Shown piece after piece: positions 28,228 through 38,693 of a DNA stretch of 64,000 bases. Position 1 is the first letter of the stretch. The number at the start of each line of letters is the position of its first letter. The notes beneath the pieces were generated by a model. The model searched no databases and was not told the origin of the DNA. It saw only the letters and a program-made list of their open reading frames with translations. The stretch spans positions 1,054,001-1,118,000 of the forward strand of contig NC_009042.1 in the NCBI RefSeq assembly GCF_000209165.1, written 5' to 3'. The position numbers and the translations under genes are program-made. The DNA is from Scheffersomyces stipitis CBS 6054 (taxonomy: Eukaryota > Ascomycota > Pichiomycetes > Serinales > Debaryomycetaceae).

Positions 28228-29162
28228 CTGTCATTTGTAGTTTCAAGTAGTACAATTCAAATATTGTTTTTGAGGAATTGTGATTAGTATGAATTTTAGC
28301 AGATCTTATTGTTTATAAATATGTTTATCGCACTGGAAAGTTGATTTTCAGTATGCAAAACTGAGCTCTCTTGATTTCACAGCAGTTAATAATTCGATAT
28401 TGCCATCTTTCTTGAATTCGTACTCTGGATTCTATAATCATATTGTAGAGTATCTGGTCCAAAGATTTCGACACAAATACCTCGGCTGGTGGGAGCCAAT
28501 TAAGTCGATTAGATCTCCTCATAGAGTCTTTCGTGATAGGTGTAGAGATGTCAAACCCCGAAGCTATGGAGATAGAAACGAATGGTCTACATTTAGTATA
28601 GAGCATTGACTACAAGTAGTGTTATTGAATTGTACAGCTCAGAAGCATTGATTTGAATTCAGCAGATATATCCGAAACAAACCAATCGAACACGATCTTG
28701 TGAGCCCTAAATCTGAAAGAATAAAGTAAGAACAAGAAAAGACCCAAGCTGGAACAATGGAAAGGAAGCTGTCTTGGAAAAGAAAGCACCCACTATGAAG
28801 AGCAACACAGATAGGCCCATGAAGTTAAATCACAAACAAAATCGACTGCATTCCCAATAAATACAAAATTTTTGGGACAAACAGAGAAAAGTGAAAACTT
28901 GAAGATGAACACAATCCTCTAAGAAGTATGCCACTGTAAGCACTTGGAATCGAAGAAATCCAGGAATTGGGTGGACGTGGGCCAAGCTTCTTCTTTGGAA
29001 TATGTATCTGAAACTTCAATGAAACTACATCATGGTGTCAACCAAATATGTCAATCCTCTCTTTCAATCAGATTCTTACATTATAGATTGTATTGGCATA
29101 CATCATAGGTCATAACTATTTACAGGTCGTAGTCATACAAATAAGCTAACTTTATACATTTT
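28228..29162. other. Intergenic region
   Basis: This 935-base gap holds the SCM3 promoter and the COA4 3' flank. No gene, RNA or notable repeat was recognised. Confidence 0.5.
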
Positions 29163-29399
29163 TCACTGTTGTTCATCATTATCAACAGTCAGTGTTCTCT
29201 CGTTATTGTTATTGGCAGCCCAGCACTTTCTGAAAGCTTCCATTTCTTTGGTACATTGTCTCCAGTCTCCAGTGTCAGCATGACAGAGTTGTAAAGCCAA
29301 GTTCTCTTGGTGACAACCGGTATTCATAATACGTTGGTCCCATTCATCCGGTTCGTCATCGTCTTCCTCGTCAGCTGTGTTGGTTCTCTCTGGTTGCAT
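29163..29399 (-). CDS. COA4: Cytochrome c oxidase assembly factor, twin CX9C protein
   Basis: Small mitochondrial intermembrane-space protein of 78 residues, similar to Coa4/Cmc3, imported by the Mia40 disulfide relay and needed for cytochrome c oxidase assembly. Both CX9C halves are exact: CHQENLALQLC and CTKEMEAFRKC. The spacing and wording around them (DEWDQRIMNTGC, LALQLCHADTGDWRQCTKEM, FRKCW) match the Coa4 family. The N-terminus is acidic (EEDDDEPDE), with no presequence, as expected for Mia40 substrates. S. cerevisiae Coa4 is longer; this version is compact. Confidence 0.9.
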   Translation of the reverse strand: MQPERTNTADEEDDDEPDEWDQRIMNTGCHQENLALQLCHADTGDWRQCTKEMEAFRKCWAANNNNERTLTVDNDEQQ

Positions 29400-29665
29400 C
29401 TTTCTGTAAAGAAAAGATTAATTGTTCAATTGCAGAATTGAAAAATAGAGCAATTTCTAGCTACCATATTAGAATATTTTTCCTGTATATATCGGAAAAT
29501 TATAATGCATTTAAAATTTGCACCCATTTCGAAATCCGCTGTACCACGACTTGATGGGGTGATTTGTTTCTTAAATTGTAAATTATCATTGTTTACTATC
29601 TTTGATTTCAATATTACTATCATTATATGATACAGTCTACTCTATCGTTATAATACATAATGCAG

Positions 29666-31264
29666 TCAGAAGCCAAAGCCCCCTTTGGAGTATGCCATTG
29701 GCTTAATGTCTGGATGTGGCACAGCATCAAAGGTTTCTGTTTCCAAAGTCCAGGGACAGTTGCTTTCTTCGACTTGTCTAAATCCTTCTCCATTGTCCTT
29801 TTCGGAGTCGTAGTCCTTGTTCACCGTAAAATGAACCACACCTCCCAAGTTACCCGTCGAGTCACAGTAGTTAGGAGCACTGAACACTGTGATCAATCTT
29901 CCATTGTGTTCCAGTTCTACGCCGCCCATTCTTACTTCGTGCGATCTCAACACCTTTCTGATCTTGTTGCTCAAGCAGAATCTCTCGGTGATATCGGGTC
30001 CGAATTGCATACCAATACCTCTTTTAGAAGGAGCACGGCCATTAGATGGTTGGGGGTCTGTCCACAACAATTCCATGGCTAGACCTTCTCTGGGAGGTTG
30101 AGAAGAACCTGAAATGGGGAATCTGTTTATGTTTTTGAGATCGTCCAAGGTGACATGGTCGTTAGAGAAAAGACCTCCGTGCATACACAAGTACGAACGG
30201 TTGATGAGAGTTGCTAAAGGTAAAGCTCCGAAGGATTCAGAGAAAGCTTCAAAGATCTTTTTGTTGTACTTGAATTCACATTCATCAGTAAACCCGTACG
30301 TCTTGTTCATGTCGCTGGTTTCGTGATTCCCCCTATTTATGTACACGGATCGAGGGAATATTATCTTTAATACGTACAAGTACAAAGCGACCTCACAAGA
30401 CCACGAGCCTCTATCTACAAAATCACCATTGAACAAGTAGATATGATCTTCCCCTACGTGACCGAACTTGTGAAACAAGTTCAAAACATCGTAAAACTGT
30501 CCGTGAGTATCGCCTACCACTGTTAACTTCTTACCATTTTCTAGCAAAATCTCATCTGGAGATCCTTCTCCGGTCAATCCTGGGTGTGGCAACGATATTT
30601 CTACCATGGACTTTTCGCTTTTGAAGAGTTCGTGCACTTTAGCAATGATTGCAAAAACATGCTTCTTAGGCAATCTGCCATCCTTCTTGAACAACTCGAT
30701 CATATTCTTCAAGTAAGCGATGTCCAATCCCTCAATATCTACATGGACATCGGACTTATCGTCTTTGGGCTTTGTTGCGTGGATGCTCAAGCTGGGGCCT
30801 GTCCAGGACTTTTCAATCTGGATTCCTTCGTAGTCGATGCTGTTGATGATTGAGATCTTTGTGTCACCAGCAATGGCTCGTTCGAACGCCTGACGTTTCA
30901 AGTAGTTTGTACACTGCTTGTAGTTTTCCAACGTCAACTTATCATTGGGCAACTTTTTCAAAATGATCTTGAAGTTACCTTGGGCTTCCTTGTGCTTCAA
31001 TATAGCCATCTGGGAAACACCCTTTCTGTAATAAGCCTTCATCATGTTGGGATCAACTTCTAGGGCCTTGTCACAGTCAATAATGGCTAAACCATAGTTT
31101 TCCAACTTGATGTTGACTTGAGCCCTGTTGGAATAGAAGATAGCGTTCTCTGGATCCAACTCAATGGCCTTGGTATAGGCTTCGATAGCCTGGTCAAATT
31201 TGTGTTCTTTCAAAAGAGCATTGCCCTGATCTTTGAGCTTCAAAGCCTCTTCTTTGTTCGACAT
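29666..31264 (-). CDS. PPT1: TPR-containing Ser/Thr protein phosphatase 5
   Basis: Ppt1/PP5, a phosphoprotein phosphatase that binds Hsp90 through its TPRs and dephosphorylates Hsp90 and clients. The protein has 532 residues. Three TPR motifs fill residues 1-~110 (ALKLKDQGNALLKEHKFDQAI begins the first), followed by a linker helix. The PPP catalytic core has GDTHGQ (about 250), GDFVDRG (about 278), GNHE (about 308) and the late HGGLFS and SAPNYCD blocks, all intact metal-binding motifs. The usual autoinhibitory C-terminus is present. A CACGTG box lies 146 bases upstream (31410-31415). Confidence 0.95.
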   Translation of the reverse strand: MSNKEEALKLKDQGNALLKEHKFDQAIEAYTKAIELDPENAIFYSNRAQVNIKLENYGLAIIDCDKALEVDPNMMKAYYRKGVSQMAILKHKEAQGNFKIILKKLPNDKLTLENYKQCTNYLKRQAFERAIAGDTKISIINSIDYEGIQIEKSWTGPSLSIHATKPKDDKSDVHVDIEGLDIAYLKNMIELFKKDGRLPKKHVFAIIAKVHELFKSEKSMVEISLPHPGLTGEGSPDEILLENGKKLTVVGDTHGQFYDVLNLFHKFGHVGEDHIYLFNGDFVDRGSWSCEVALYLYVLKIIFPRSVYINRGNHETSDMNKTYGFTDECEFKYNKKIFEAFSESFGALPLATLINRSYLCMHGGLFSNDHVTLDDLKNINRFPISGSSQPPREGLAMELLWTDPQPSNGRAPSKRGIGMQFGPDITERFCLSNKIRKVLRSHEVRMGGVELEHNGRLITVFSAPNYCDSTGNLGGVVHFTVNKDYDSEKDNGEGFRQVEESNCPWTLETETFDAVPHPDIKPMAYSKGGFGF

Positions 31265-31785
31265 TTTTTGCCTCTATTGTATCTTATCTGGAAATGTTGT
31301 TTACTTGAAATTTCAGCAATTTTTCATCCGCAAGCCTTTCAGAATTTACTCCGTTGCACAGCTGGCTCTCGGGAAAAGAAAGTTTCGAAAAAATGATTTA
31401 CGGGCGTCGCACGTGATCTCTTTCCTAAAGAGACCACCTATTTTGCCATATTAGAAACTCCTTTTAGAAACTCCTATTTTCTTTACTTTTACTATCGCTA
31501 TTGTTGTTCATTCAAATATTCTACTATAGTAGTATACTCTCGTTCTTTCTCTTCTTTATACCTTTTTTGCGCATTCTATCAAGTCCAATCTTTATAGTGC
31601 TCGACACAAATCTCTGGTGCCTCCATAATCTTCCTCTTTCCTATCATCTTGCCACAGTGAAATGGTATATGTTTGCTACGTCTATCTACTATACATTAAT
31701 ATTGTTTACTTGCTTTCCTGCTTCTCTACAAGTCATTTTCACATAAATGTATATAAAATAGCTTTTAAAAATCAAACAACATAGT
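31265..31785. other. Intergenic region, PPT1 promoter and COP1 3' flank
   Basis: Contains CACGTG (31410-31415), a possible Cbf1/Tye7-type site, and a pyrimidine-rich stretch. No gene was recognised. Confidence 0.5.
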
Positions 31786-34700
31786 CTACCCTATTATGCG
31801 CAAACCTGAGGCCTGGGCTCCAACCTGAGTGATTCCGGTGATCTTACAGAGGGTGCCCCTGTACTCAGGCTTGTACTTTGCACCAACCAACTCTTCGGTA
31901 ACAGAAGGCTCGCCGCGGAAGATAGGAGTGTAGGTAGCAGCACAAATGTCGAATTCGGCGTAGGGGTCAAAGTTGATATCGACAGCATCGCTGGCAATGG
32001 TGTCGGCTCTAGTCTTGACTTTTTGTGCACGTTCGGCTCTGGGGCCAGAAGGAGAAAGCTTCAAGATTTCATCTGCAAAGTAGGAGGCACTGGCAAAGTT
32101 CTTGTGCTTAAATGCTTGTGTCATGGCCACTTGCAATGCATTGAGCTTGTGAGGATTCTGAAGTTCGGCTTTGGTGAAGTAAGCAGCCAACTCTAAGTTA
32201 CGTTGGATATCGTCTGGATCCAAAGCACGACGGGCCAATTCAATTGACAATCCCAAGATATACTCACGACATAAAGTCAATACGTCCCTACACTTGGCTT
32301 CCTGTTCATCATCTTCAACGGTCAACAACACAATGCTGTAGATAATGTCTCTGAACTGGGCTATGGCGTCTTCCAAGTTGTTGGCATTGAAATGTTTGAA
32401 GCCTACAGCCAAACGTTCTTCCAACTTGTCATATCCAGGAACAAACGGCTTGAACTTGCTGGGGTTATCTTCGTCGTTGTCTTGTCTGATGTAGTTCTTC
32501 ATTGGTGGCAAGTCATCGATACCTGGCAAGTACAACTTTGAAGATGAGTACACTTCAAAAAAGTTCTTACGCAATGGCTCGAAATTCACCAATCCCAATT
32601 GCTTGTTCAATAACGAAGCTGCCTGATCAAATGCACCCGCAGCAGCATAACCACCAGCAGTTTTGACGTTACGGAGCCAGTATCCAATCTCTCCCTCGGC
32701 AGTAGGAGCAGCTGGGAAGGCAGTATCAATAACAGGAGCTTCATCTTCTGGAATGTCCAAGTCATCGTCCAAATCCCAGGCTCCCGCGTCATCCTCGAAG
32801 ACTTCATCTTCATCATTGAAGTCTGCAATAGATGCCGATGCGTCTTCAAACTGCTCTACAGCCTTGTCTTCTTCAATCGACAAGTTTTCGACCTGACCAT
32901 TCAAAAGGGCATTCTCAAAGAAGGACAAAGACGACTCCTTCAATGGCCAGTTGCCTATAGGCTCAGCAAGAGGTTCAGGCAATGGAACTACCTCACCAAT
33001 CTCTGGCAATTGTACATCCTTTTCTTCTACACCAGCTTCCTCCAAGATCTGCTTAGCCAATTCAACTAGACCATTTGATTTAGCCAATACATAAGCCAAT
33101 GGTAACATACCACCTTGAATGTACACTTCGCATCTCTTTTTGATATCATTGTTGTACAAAGTATTCTGGACCAAGGCGGAATAGTCACCACGGTGTTCGG
33201 CAATAGTGGACATCTTGCTCAATCTTTCCTTATCACCCTTGTACGTGTATAAGAATGATAACTTGTCAAACAAATGTAACTGCTGGTAAACAAACTCAAC
33301 TACTTCAAAGTTACCTTGGTTTAATGCCTCGTCACCCAACTTCTCCCAGATGGTGTTGTTGTTCAAGATCTTTGCCTGTTCAAGAGCTACTTGTAAGTTG
33401 CTACATTCCAAGGCTAATTCAAATCTGGTCTCAGGGTCTTGGACAAACTGCAAAGCAACTTCAGGGTAGCCCTTCTTCTGCAAGTAGGCGATGATATTTT
33501 GGCCGACCAAGTTGGAGTTCTTGATAATTCTCAAAACTTCGTTGAAGTTCTTGTTGACCAACGACTTCTTAAACCTGTATTCAGTTGGGTCAATGGTGAT
33601 AACCTCAACTTCACCACTACGGTTCAAACAGTAAACCTGTCTTTGTACAATCTTGGTAATGTACAAGGTGTTTTCCAAAGTCTTGATGATACCGTTGTCA
33701 CCATTCAACAAGGTGTACTTGATGTGGTTTAACGTTGAGTACAACAAGACTCCAGAGTCATCCCATGCAGCACTCTTGATTCTGATTGTTTCATGCATGG
33801 AGGTGATCAATTCCAAGTCTTTGTTGGCTATGGTGATAGTATGTTTAGATAACAATGCCAAGTACTGGCCATCATTCGACCACGATACGTATTTTACGTT
33901 GTTAACACTGAGTTCAGATAACTCCTTTCTCTGTTGAACATCATAGTTGGTGATCGAGTGGCTCTTGACCAACAAAACTCTACCGGGACCACCATACAAT
34001 ACATCAGTTACTGAGGAGTCTAATTGAATGGTCTTGGTGATGTTATTGTTCATGTCTTTAACATGTAAAGTCTTGGACGATTTGATGAAACTGATGAATC
34101 TGTTTCTGGTTATGAAACAGGCAAAGTTACCTTCACCTTGTCTGACGTCTGTAGGTTCAATAGCACCGGTTACGTGTTTAGGTAAGGAGATCAAAGCGTA
34201 GTTCGAGTTGTCCCCCTCACCATGAGTCACCAAGATAGAGTTGTCAGATTGGTTGTAGGACATGGTTCTCATGAAGGACCAGGTCTTACCGATCTTCTTC
34301 AACGACAACATTGGCAACGAGTTCTCGTTTCTCTGGATGTCGTATGATTGAACCTGTTTCTCCGCATTAACATACAAGAGCTTGTTCTGAGAGATGGTAT
34401 GGGCTGGTCTTTCTCTTTCCAACTTGAACACCATTACTCCAGAATCATGGCACGCAGCGAATAAGTTGATAGTTGGGTGAGAAGCAATCAACCAGAACCG
34501 ATCCAGTTCTCTTCTGAACTGCTTGATAGGCACTCTCTTGTTCAAGTCCCAGACTCTGATGGTCTTGTCGTCTGAAACAGAGAGAATCAAATCCTCGTGT
34601 GGGTGGAAAACTGCACTCAAGACGTTGCCAGTATGTCCACGACACGTATCGACCTCCCATGCCTTCGTGTCGCTCATTCTCCACAACTTGACAACGCGGT

Positions 34701-35400
34701 CATCACCAGCAGAGACAATCAAAGGTAACGTAGGATGAAAGGAAGCGAAATTGACACCCTTATCGTGTCCTTCTAATACGTACTTCACAATGGCGTTTAC
34801 GTTACCAAAAATATCTTGCTGGGGCAACTGCTGTCTCTGCAACTGGTCTTCAAACGATCTCATGGACGAGGTAGGAGCTGAGTGCTTCTTGCGCAAGCCC
34901 GAAATGTCCCAGACTCTCACAGTCTGATCCAACGAAGCCGACACAATCAAGTCTTCTGTTGGATGGAACTGCGCAGACATCACGTAGTGGTTGTGACCAG
35001 TCAAGCAGGCGATTTCCTGACGGTTCTGCCAATTCCAGATTCGGATTGTCTGGTCATCAGAACACGAAATGATCCAAGGCAAGTCGTGATGGAACGAAAC
35101 AGTACGGATATAATCCAAATGCCCGTTCAACGTGAAAATACACTTACGCGTATTCAAAGACCAGACCTTAATCGAATAATCATCACCTCCTGAAACAAAT
35201 AAAGGCTGCGTTGGATGGAAGTCTACACATCTAACAGGGCCAACGTGATCCTCGAATCGGTCAATCAACGTTCCCATACGGTAATCCCATAACTGAATGG
35301 TGGAAGAGTGCAACGAGACTAAAACCCAAGGTCTCTTGGGATGGAAAGCCACTCCCTTAGCCCGGGACGACTTGGACTCAAACTTGGTGAGCATCTTCAT
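31786..35400 (-). CDS. COP1: Coatomer alpha subunit
   Basis: Alpha-COP, the largest subunit of the COPI coat that carries cargo from Golgi to ER and recognises dilysine signals (OST1 in this window ends in KKKD). The 1204 residues match S. cerevisiae Cop1 (1201). The start MKMLTKFESKSSRAKGVAFH is the family's conserved N-terminus. An N-terminal WD40 propeller (about 1-310, with repeated HP/VW pairs such as DDYSIKVW, DDQTIRIW, LDQTVRVW, DDRVVKLW, DDKTIRVW) is followed by a second propeller and alpha-solenoid. An acidic linker (about 835-900) precedes the C-terminal epsilon-COP-binding domain. A perfect AGTCACGTGACT palindrome lies 255 bases upstream. Confidence 0.97.
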   Translation of the reverse strand: MKMLTKFESKSSRAKGVAFHPKRPWVLVSLHSSTIQLWDYRMGTLIDRFEDHVGPVRCVDFHPTQPLFVSGGDDYSIKVWSLNTRKCIFTLNGHLDYIRTVSFHHDLPWIISCSDDQTIRIWNWQNRQEIACLTGHNHYVMSAQFHPTEDLIVSASLDQTVRVWDISGLRKKHSAPTSSMRSFEDQLQRQQLPQQDIFGNVNAIVKYVLEGHDKGVNFASFHPTLPLIVSAGDDRVVKLWRMSDTKAWEVDTCRGHTGNVLSAVFHPHEDLILSVSDDKTIRVWDLNKRVPIKQFRRELDRFWLIASHPTINLFAACHDSGVMVFKLERERPAHTISQNKLLYVNAEKQVQSYDIQRNENSLPMLSLKKIGKTWSFMRTMSYNQSDNSILVTHGEGDNSNYALISLPKHVTGAIEPTDVRQGEGNFACFITRNRFISFIKSSKTLHVKDMNNNITKTIQLDSSVTDVLYGGPGRVLLVKSHSITNYDVQQRKELSELSVNNVKYVSWSNDGQYLALLSKHTITIANKDLELITSMHETIRIKSAAWDDSGVLLYSTLNHIKYTLLNGDNGIIKTLENTLYITKIVQRQVYCLNRSGEVEVITIDPTEYRFKKSLVNKNFNEVLRIIKNSNLVGQNIIAYLQKKGYPEVALQFVQDPETRFELALECSNLQVALEQAKILNNNTIWEKLGDEALNQGNFEVVEFVYQQLHLFDKLSFLYTYKGDKERLSKMSTIAEHRGDYSALVQNTLYNNDIKKRCEVYIQGGMLPLAYVLAKSNGLVELAKQILEEAGVEEKDVQLPEIGEVVPLPEPLAEPIGNWPLKESSLSFFENALLNGQVENLSIEEDKAVEQFEDASASIADFNDEDEVFEDDAGAWDLDDDLDIPEDEAPVIDTAFPAAPTAEGEIGYWLRNVKTAGGYAAAGAFDQAASLLNKQLGLVNFEPLRKNFFEVYSSSKLYLPGIDDLPPMKNYIRQDNDEDNPSKFKPFVPGYDKLEERLAVGFKHFNANNLEDAIAQFRDIIYSIVLLTVEDDEQEAKCRDVLTLCREYILGLSIELARRALDPDDIQRNLELAAYFTKAELQNPHKLNALQVAMTQAFKHKNFASASYFADEILKLSPSGPRAERAQKVKTRADTIASDAVDINFDPYAEFDICAATYTPIFRGEPSVTEELVGAKYKPEYRGTLCKITGITQVGAQASGLRIIG

Positions 35401-36255
35401 GATGTCTACTAGCTAATAGATCTGGACACACAGAAACTGAAAAATCGTAATCGTAACTTGAAGAATCCGAAAACTTCGAAAAACTGTTACGACGATCTTG
35501 CAACGTTCTATAGAGTCTAGAGGAGATCAATTGTTATGATCACTATCCAGCTGCCAGAAATCGGTGGTAAACAAAGAGCGGAAGGTTGAAAAAGTATTCG
35601 GTGGTCAATTTGTTGTTCTCACGAAATCTGGAAGACACGCCTAATTTTTCATTTAGTCACGTGACTCGTGATCTATTATGAATTATAGAAAAGTAATGGC
35701 ATACTGCTGGTTTGGGTCGGTTGACCTATTTTATATATATGTAGGATCATACAACTCCCAATGAGGAGTTTCTGTTCTAATTCAAGTCAATGGTTTGTGT
35801 GGTGAAACCAGCCTGAAGAATTCCATGCTCCATTAAGAGTCTTGATTTCAGATCGGTGTCTTTGTGTCATGTAAATCAGATCGAAAAATGGCCATAATGT
35901 CGAAGACTTGCGATTTAGGAGTATCAATTTCTTATTTCTGTAGTTAAGAATGCTTCTGGATAAGATGTTTCTGGTTCTGGACTTTTAAAGATGTTCGAAT
36001 CTTTATCAAACTGTTATCCGTATTAATATTCAAATTCAGATATTCTTAATAGAAGTTTCATAATTCTTTTAATTCTCTTACATTTTCTTGAAGTTTCTCT
36101 GGTCTCCTACAAGCCTTTTTGAAAGCTTTTATTATTTTCATTAGTTATTCGGCCCTTTTCACTTAATTTCTTCAAGTTTTATATTATTAAACTTTATACT
36201 TTCATTAATTTAAGGACAATTCATTATCCTTATCCTTTTTTTTCTATATAACAAG
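35401..36255. other. Intergenic region, COP1 promoter and UTR2 3' flank
   Basis: Holds the palindrome AGTCACGTGACT (35655-35666), a strong CDEI/Cbf1-like site, in the COP1 promoter. The rest is AT-rich with no gene. Confidence 0.55.
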
Positions 36256-37665
36256 CTAAGCTATGAAAGCTACAAAGCCTGCAGCGAGACCGATGGTCAA
36301 GCCGATGATACTCTTGTAGGTTGTAGATGGAGAGTCATTAGACGACGAGCCAGAAGAACTAGCGGAATTTGGAGAAGAGGTGGCGGTTTGCTTTGAGTTC
36401 TGGACGAATCCACCTGTGAATTCAGAAGTGGTTTCTGTTTCAGCAGCTTCAGTGTTAACATCGGTTGTCATTGCCTGTGGAACATTGGCCTTAGCTGAAG
36501 TAGTGGAGTCCTTAATAGTAGTGGTCTTGGTAATCTTAGTAGAACCACTGCTGGTGACAATGGTCGAGGTCTTGTTCTTGGCCGAGACCACCTTTGGGTC
36601 TTTATCATTTTGGGGGTTAAACCCAGTAGCATTGTTGCTTCCCAACCAAGTCTTCTTGTTGGTCAAATAGACATCATCTTCGTTTACAAGACCAGTTGCG
36701 TTGTAAAGGAAGGCATTATATTCACTTGCCTTTTTAGAACCGTCCAGTTTGACTCCATCTGGCAAATCATAAGCTTCAACGGAGACAGACTTCAAGTACG
36801 CATAATAGTAGCCGTATTGTTGGATATCTTCCGAATCCCAGTTGATAGCACCACCGGCCCATGCAATCGTACCAATACCGTTACCGGCACCACCACCGGG
36901 CCATAAAGACATCTGGATTCTTGAAGGAGTCTGGGGGAAGTTGTATCTCTTGGAAGTTTCGTTCCAGGTGTCTGCCTTATTCAACACACGAACTTGTTTA
37001 CCGTTAATAGACCAGGTAATTGAGTCTTCCTTCCAGTCCAATTCATAGTCGTGCCAGTTTTCAAAAGTATCAGTAGACGAAGCATTGCCTGCATTGGTAT
37101 AGTTCAAGATCCCCAAGGCATAGAAGTTAGTTTGGGGACTGGTCAAGTTGTAACCAACGAATTCATAATCGATTTCATCCTTGACATCTGAGTACAAAAT
37201 GAAGGCAGTGATCACACCAGTGTCATGAGAAGTTTTAAGAGTAGCCGAAACCTTTCCGTACCACAAGTATTTGGTAGAGGAAAGAACGGTACCGGACGAA
37301 TTCTTGGGCATTTGTAACAAAAGAGCATCATCATGAGTAGCAGCCCAGCCAGTGTACACCCAGTCTGACTCAGAAGAGTTACCCAAATATTCAGTCTGGA
37401 TTTCGACCGAGTCTATGTCGGTGAAGTTGGTTTCGAACGAGCTCATTCTGGGCATAGGCATACATGACGATAAGTTGAACGAGAAACGAACGTCACAACC
37501 ACCCAAACAGTAGGCACCAGTACCACATTCACCGTACTGGGAACAACAAGGAGCCGACTCTGGACACGTAACGGTTTCGTTACAGGTGTAGACGGCCATG
37601 GTCCTCGAAATAAGGAACATCATCAAGGACACAAGGCCCAATTTAGATGTGCTGGAAAAGAACAT
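36256..37665 (-). CDS. UTR2: GPI-anchored cell-wall chitin-glucan crosslinking enzyme (GH16, CRH family)
   Basis: Utr2/Crh2-type transglycosylase that links chitin to beta-glucan in the cell wall. The protein has 469 residues: a signal peptide (about 1-24), a cysteine-rich chitin-binding module CBM18 (about 27-68, with CPESAPCCSQYGECGTGAYC), and a GH16 catalytic domain with DEIDYEF (D163-F169; E164 as nucleophile, E168 as acid/base). A Ser/Thr-rich stalk (about 355-445) and a hydrophobic GPI-attachment end (IIGLTIGLAAGFVAFIA) follow. The CBM18 separates UTR2/CRH2 from CRH1. Many N-glycosylation sequons occur, fitting a wall protein. Confidence 0.95.
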   Translation of the reverse strand: MFFSSTSKLGLVSLMMFLISRTMAVYTCNETVTCPESAPCCSQYGECGTGAYCLGGCDVRFSFNLSSCMPMPRMSSFETNFTDIDSVEIQTEYLGNSSESDWVYTGWAATHDDALLLQMPKNSSGTVLSSTKYLWYGKVSATLKTSHDTGVITAFILYSDVKDEIDYEFVGYNLTSPQTNFYALGILNYTNAGNASSTDTFENWHDYELDWKEDSITWSINGKQVRVLNKADTWNETSKRYNFPQTPSRIQMSLWPGGGAGNGIGTIAWAGGAINWDSEDIQQYGYYYAYLKSVSVEAYDLPDGVKLDGSKKASEYNAFLYNATGLVNEDDVYLTNKKTWLGSNNATGFNPQNDKDPKVVSAKNKTSTIVTSSGSTKITKTTTIKDSTTSAKANVPQAMTTDVNTEAAETETTSEFTGGFVQNSKQTATSSPNSASSSGSSSNDSPSTTYKSIIGLTIGLAAGFVAFIA

Positions 37666-38693
37666 ATGAACTATATATGAGACTGAAATAGTAGAAGATG
37701 AAGTTTATGTTCAAAGCAAAGCAGTTGACGGTATAAAATGTATCTCAGTAGTAGATGCGGCCAACTATGGCTATGCTGGTATTATTAGCTATGCTATGAT
37801 ATGGTATGTGTAGATGTTTCAGACTATAGGCTGGAAAACGATTGTAGCGAATCTGATCTAACGATTTGATCTCGACTCAGAAACTTTGCTAGCGAATGGA
37901 AACAATGCCAACTACGACTGTAGGTTAACAGCGAAAGAAAAATGGCACTAAGAATGACAATAGAAGAAAAACAGCTCCTAGACCCGTAGACAAATTTTGC
38001 TAGAAAATGCAATATATATATAAACCTACAAAAATGTCGTGATCCAGTGCCGAAAAACAAAAGCAAAGCCTTGCGTTTTTTGCAATAAAAAAAATTCTCG
38101 TAACATGCCGATCTCTGCGACATTTGGGACGCGCGACGTTTTTCATGCAATTTTTAGAAGCATTTTCGGTTAACTCCAATATTTTATTGACATTTTTCCC
38201 AAAACGGAAAGGTTATGGCACAATTTTCCGACCGTGTTTGAAAAAGGAGGTGCTCAACTTGCCTTACAGAAACAGCCAGAGCTGAAAAGGAAAAAAGGGC
38301 TCTCAGCTTGTGTGCTTGCTTCTCTGACACACAATCTTAGAATTCGTATTCCAATAAAAAGTCCAACTATTCTACAGTCATTGTTCATAAATTCGCTTTT
38401 CTATTTTCAAAAATTAGCTCTAGCTATATGTCCGTTATATGCAGGTATGTATAGACGGTTGCAATTTGCAAAAAGTATATCTAGTAGATTAAAGACAAGA
38501 TGAAAATATCATTTATATGGACTTATTGTATATGTTAAAGAACTCTTGTGGTATGTATATTGCTTTCGGTTTTTCTTGTGAATTTTTGTGTTCTCATTTA
38601 TCGTATTTACTTAGCTTCACCGTAATGTCCATCTCTATATAGACTCATCTCCCCACATTCTACTTCAAGTGCCATGCTCGCATTCTACTGCTC
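37666..38693. other. Intergenic region, UTR2 promoter and BRO1 3' flank
   Basis: Contains TATATATATAAA at about 38012-38023, some 350 bases upstream of UTR2 and usable on either strand, and a GC-rich ACGCGCGACG near 38130. No gene was recognised. Confidence 0.5.
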
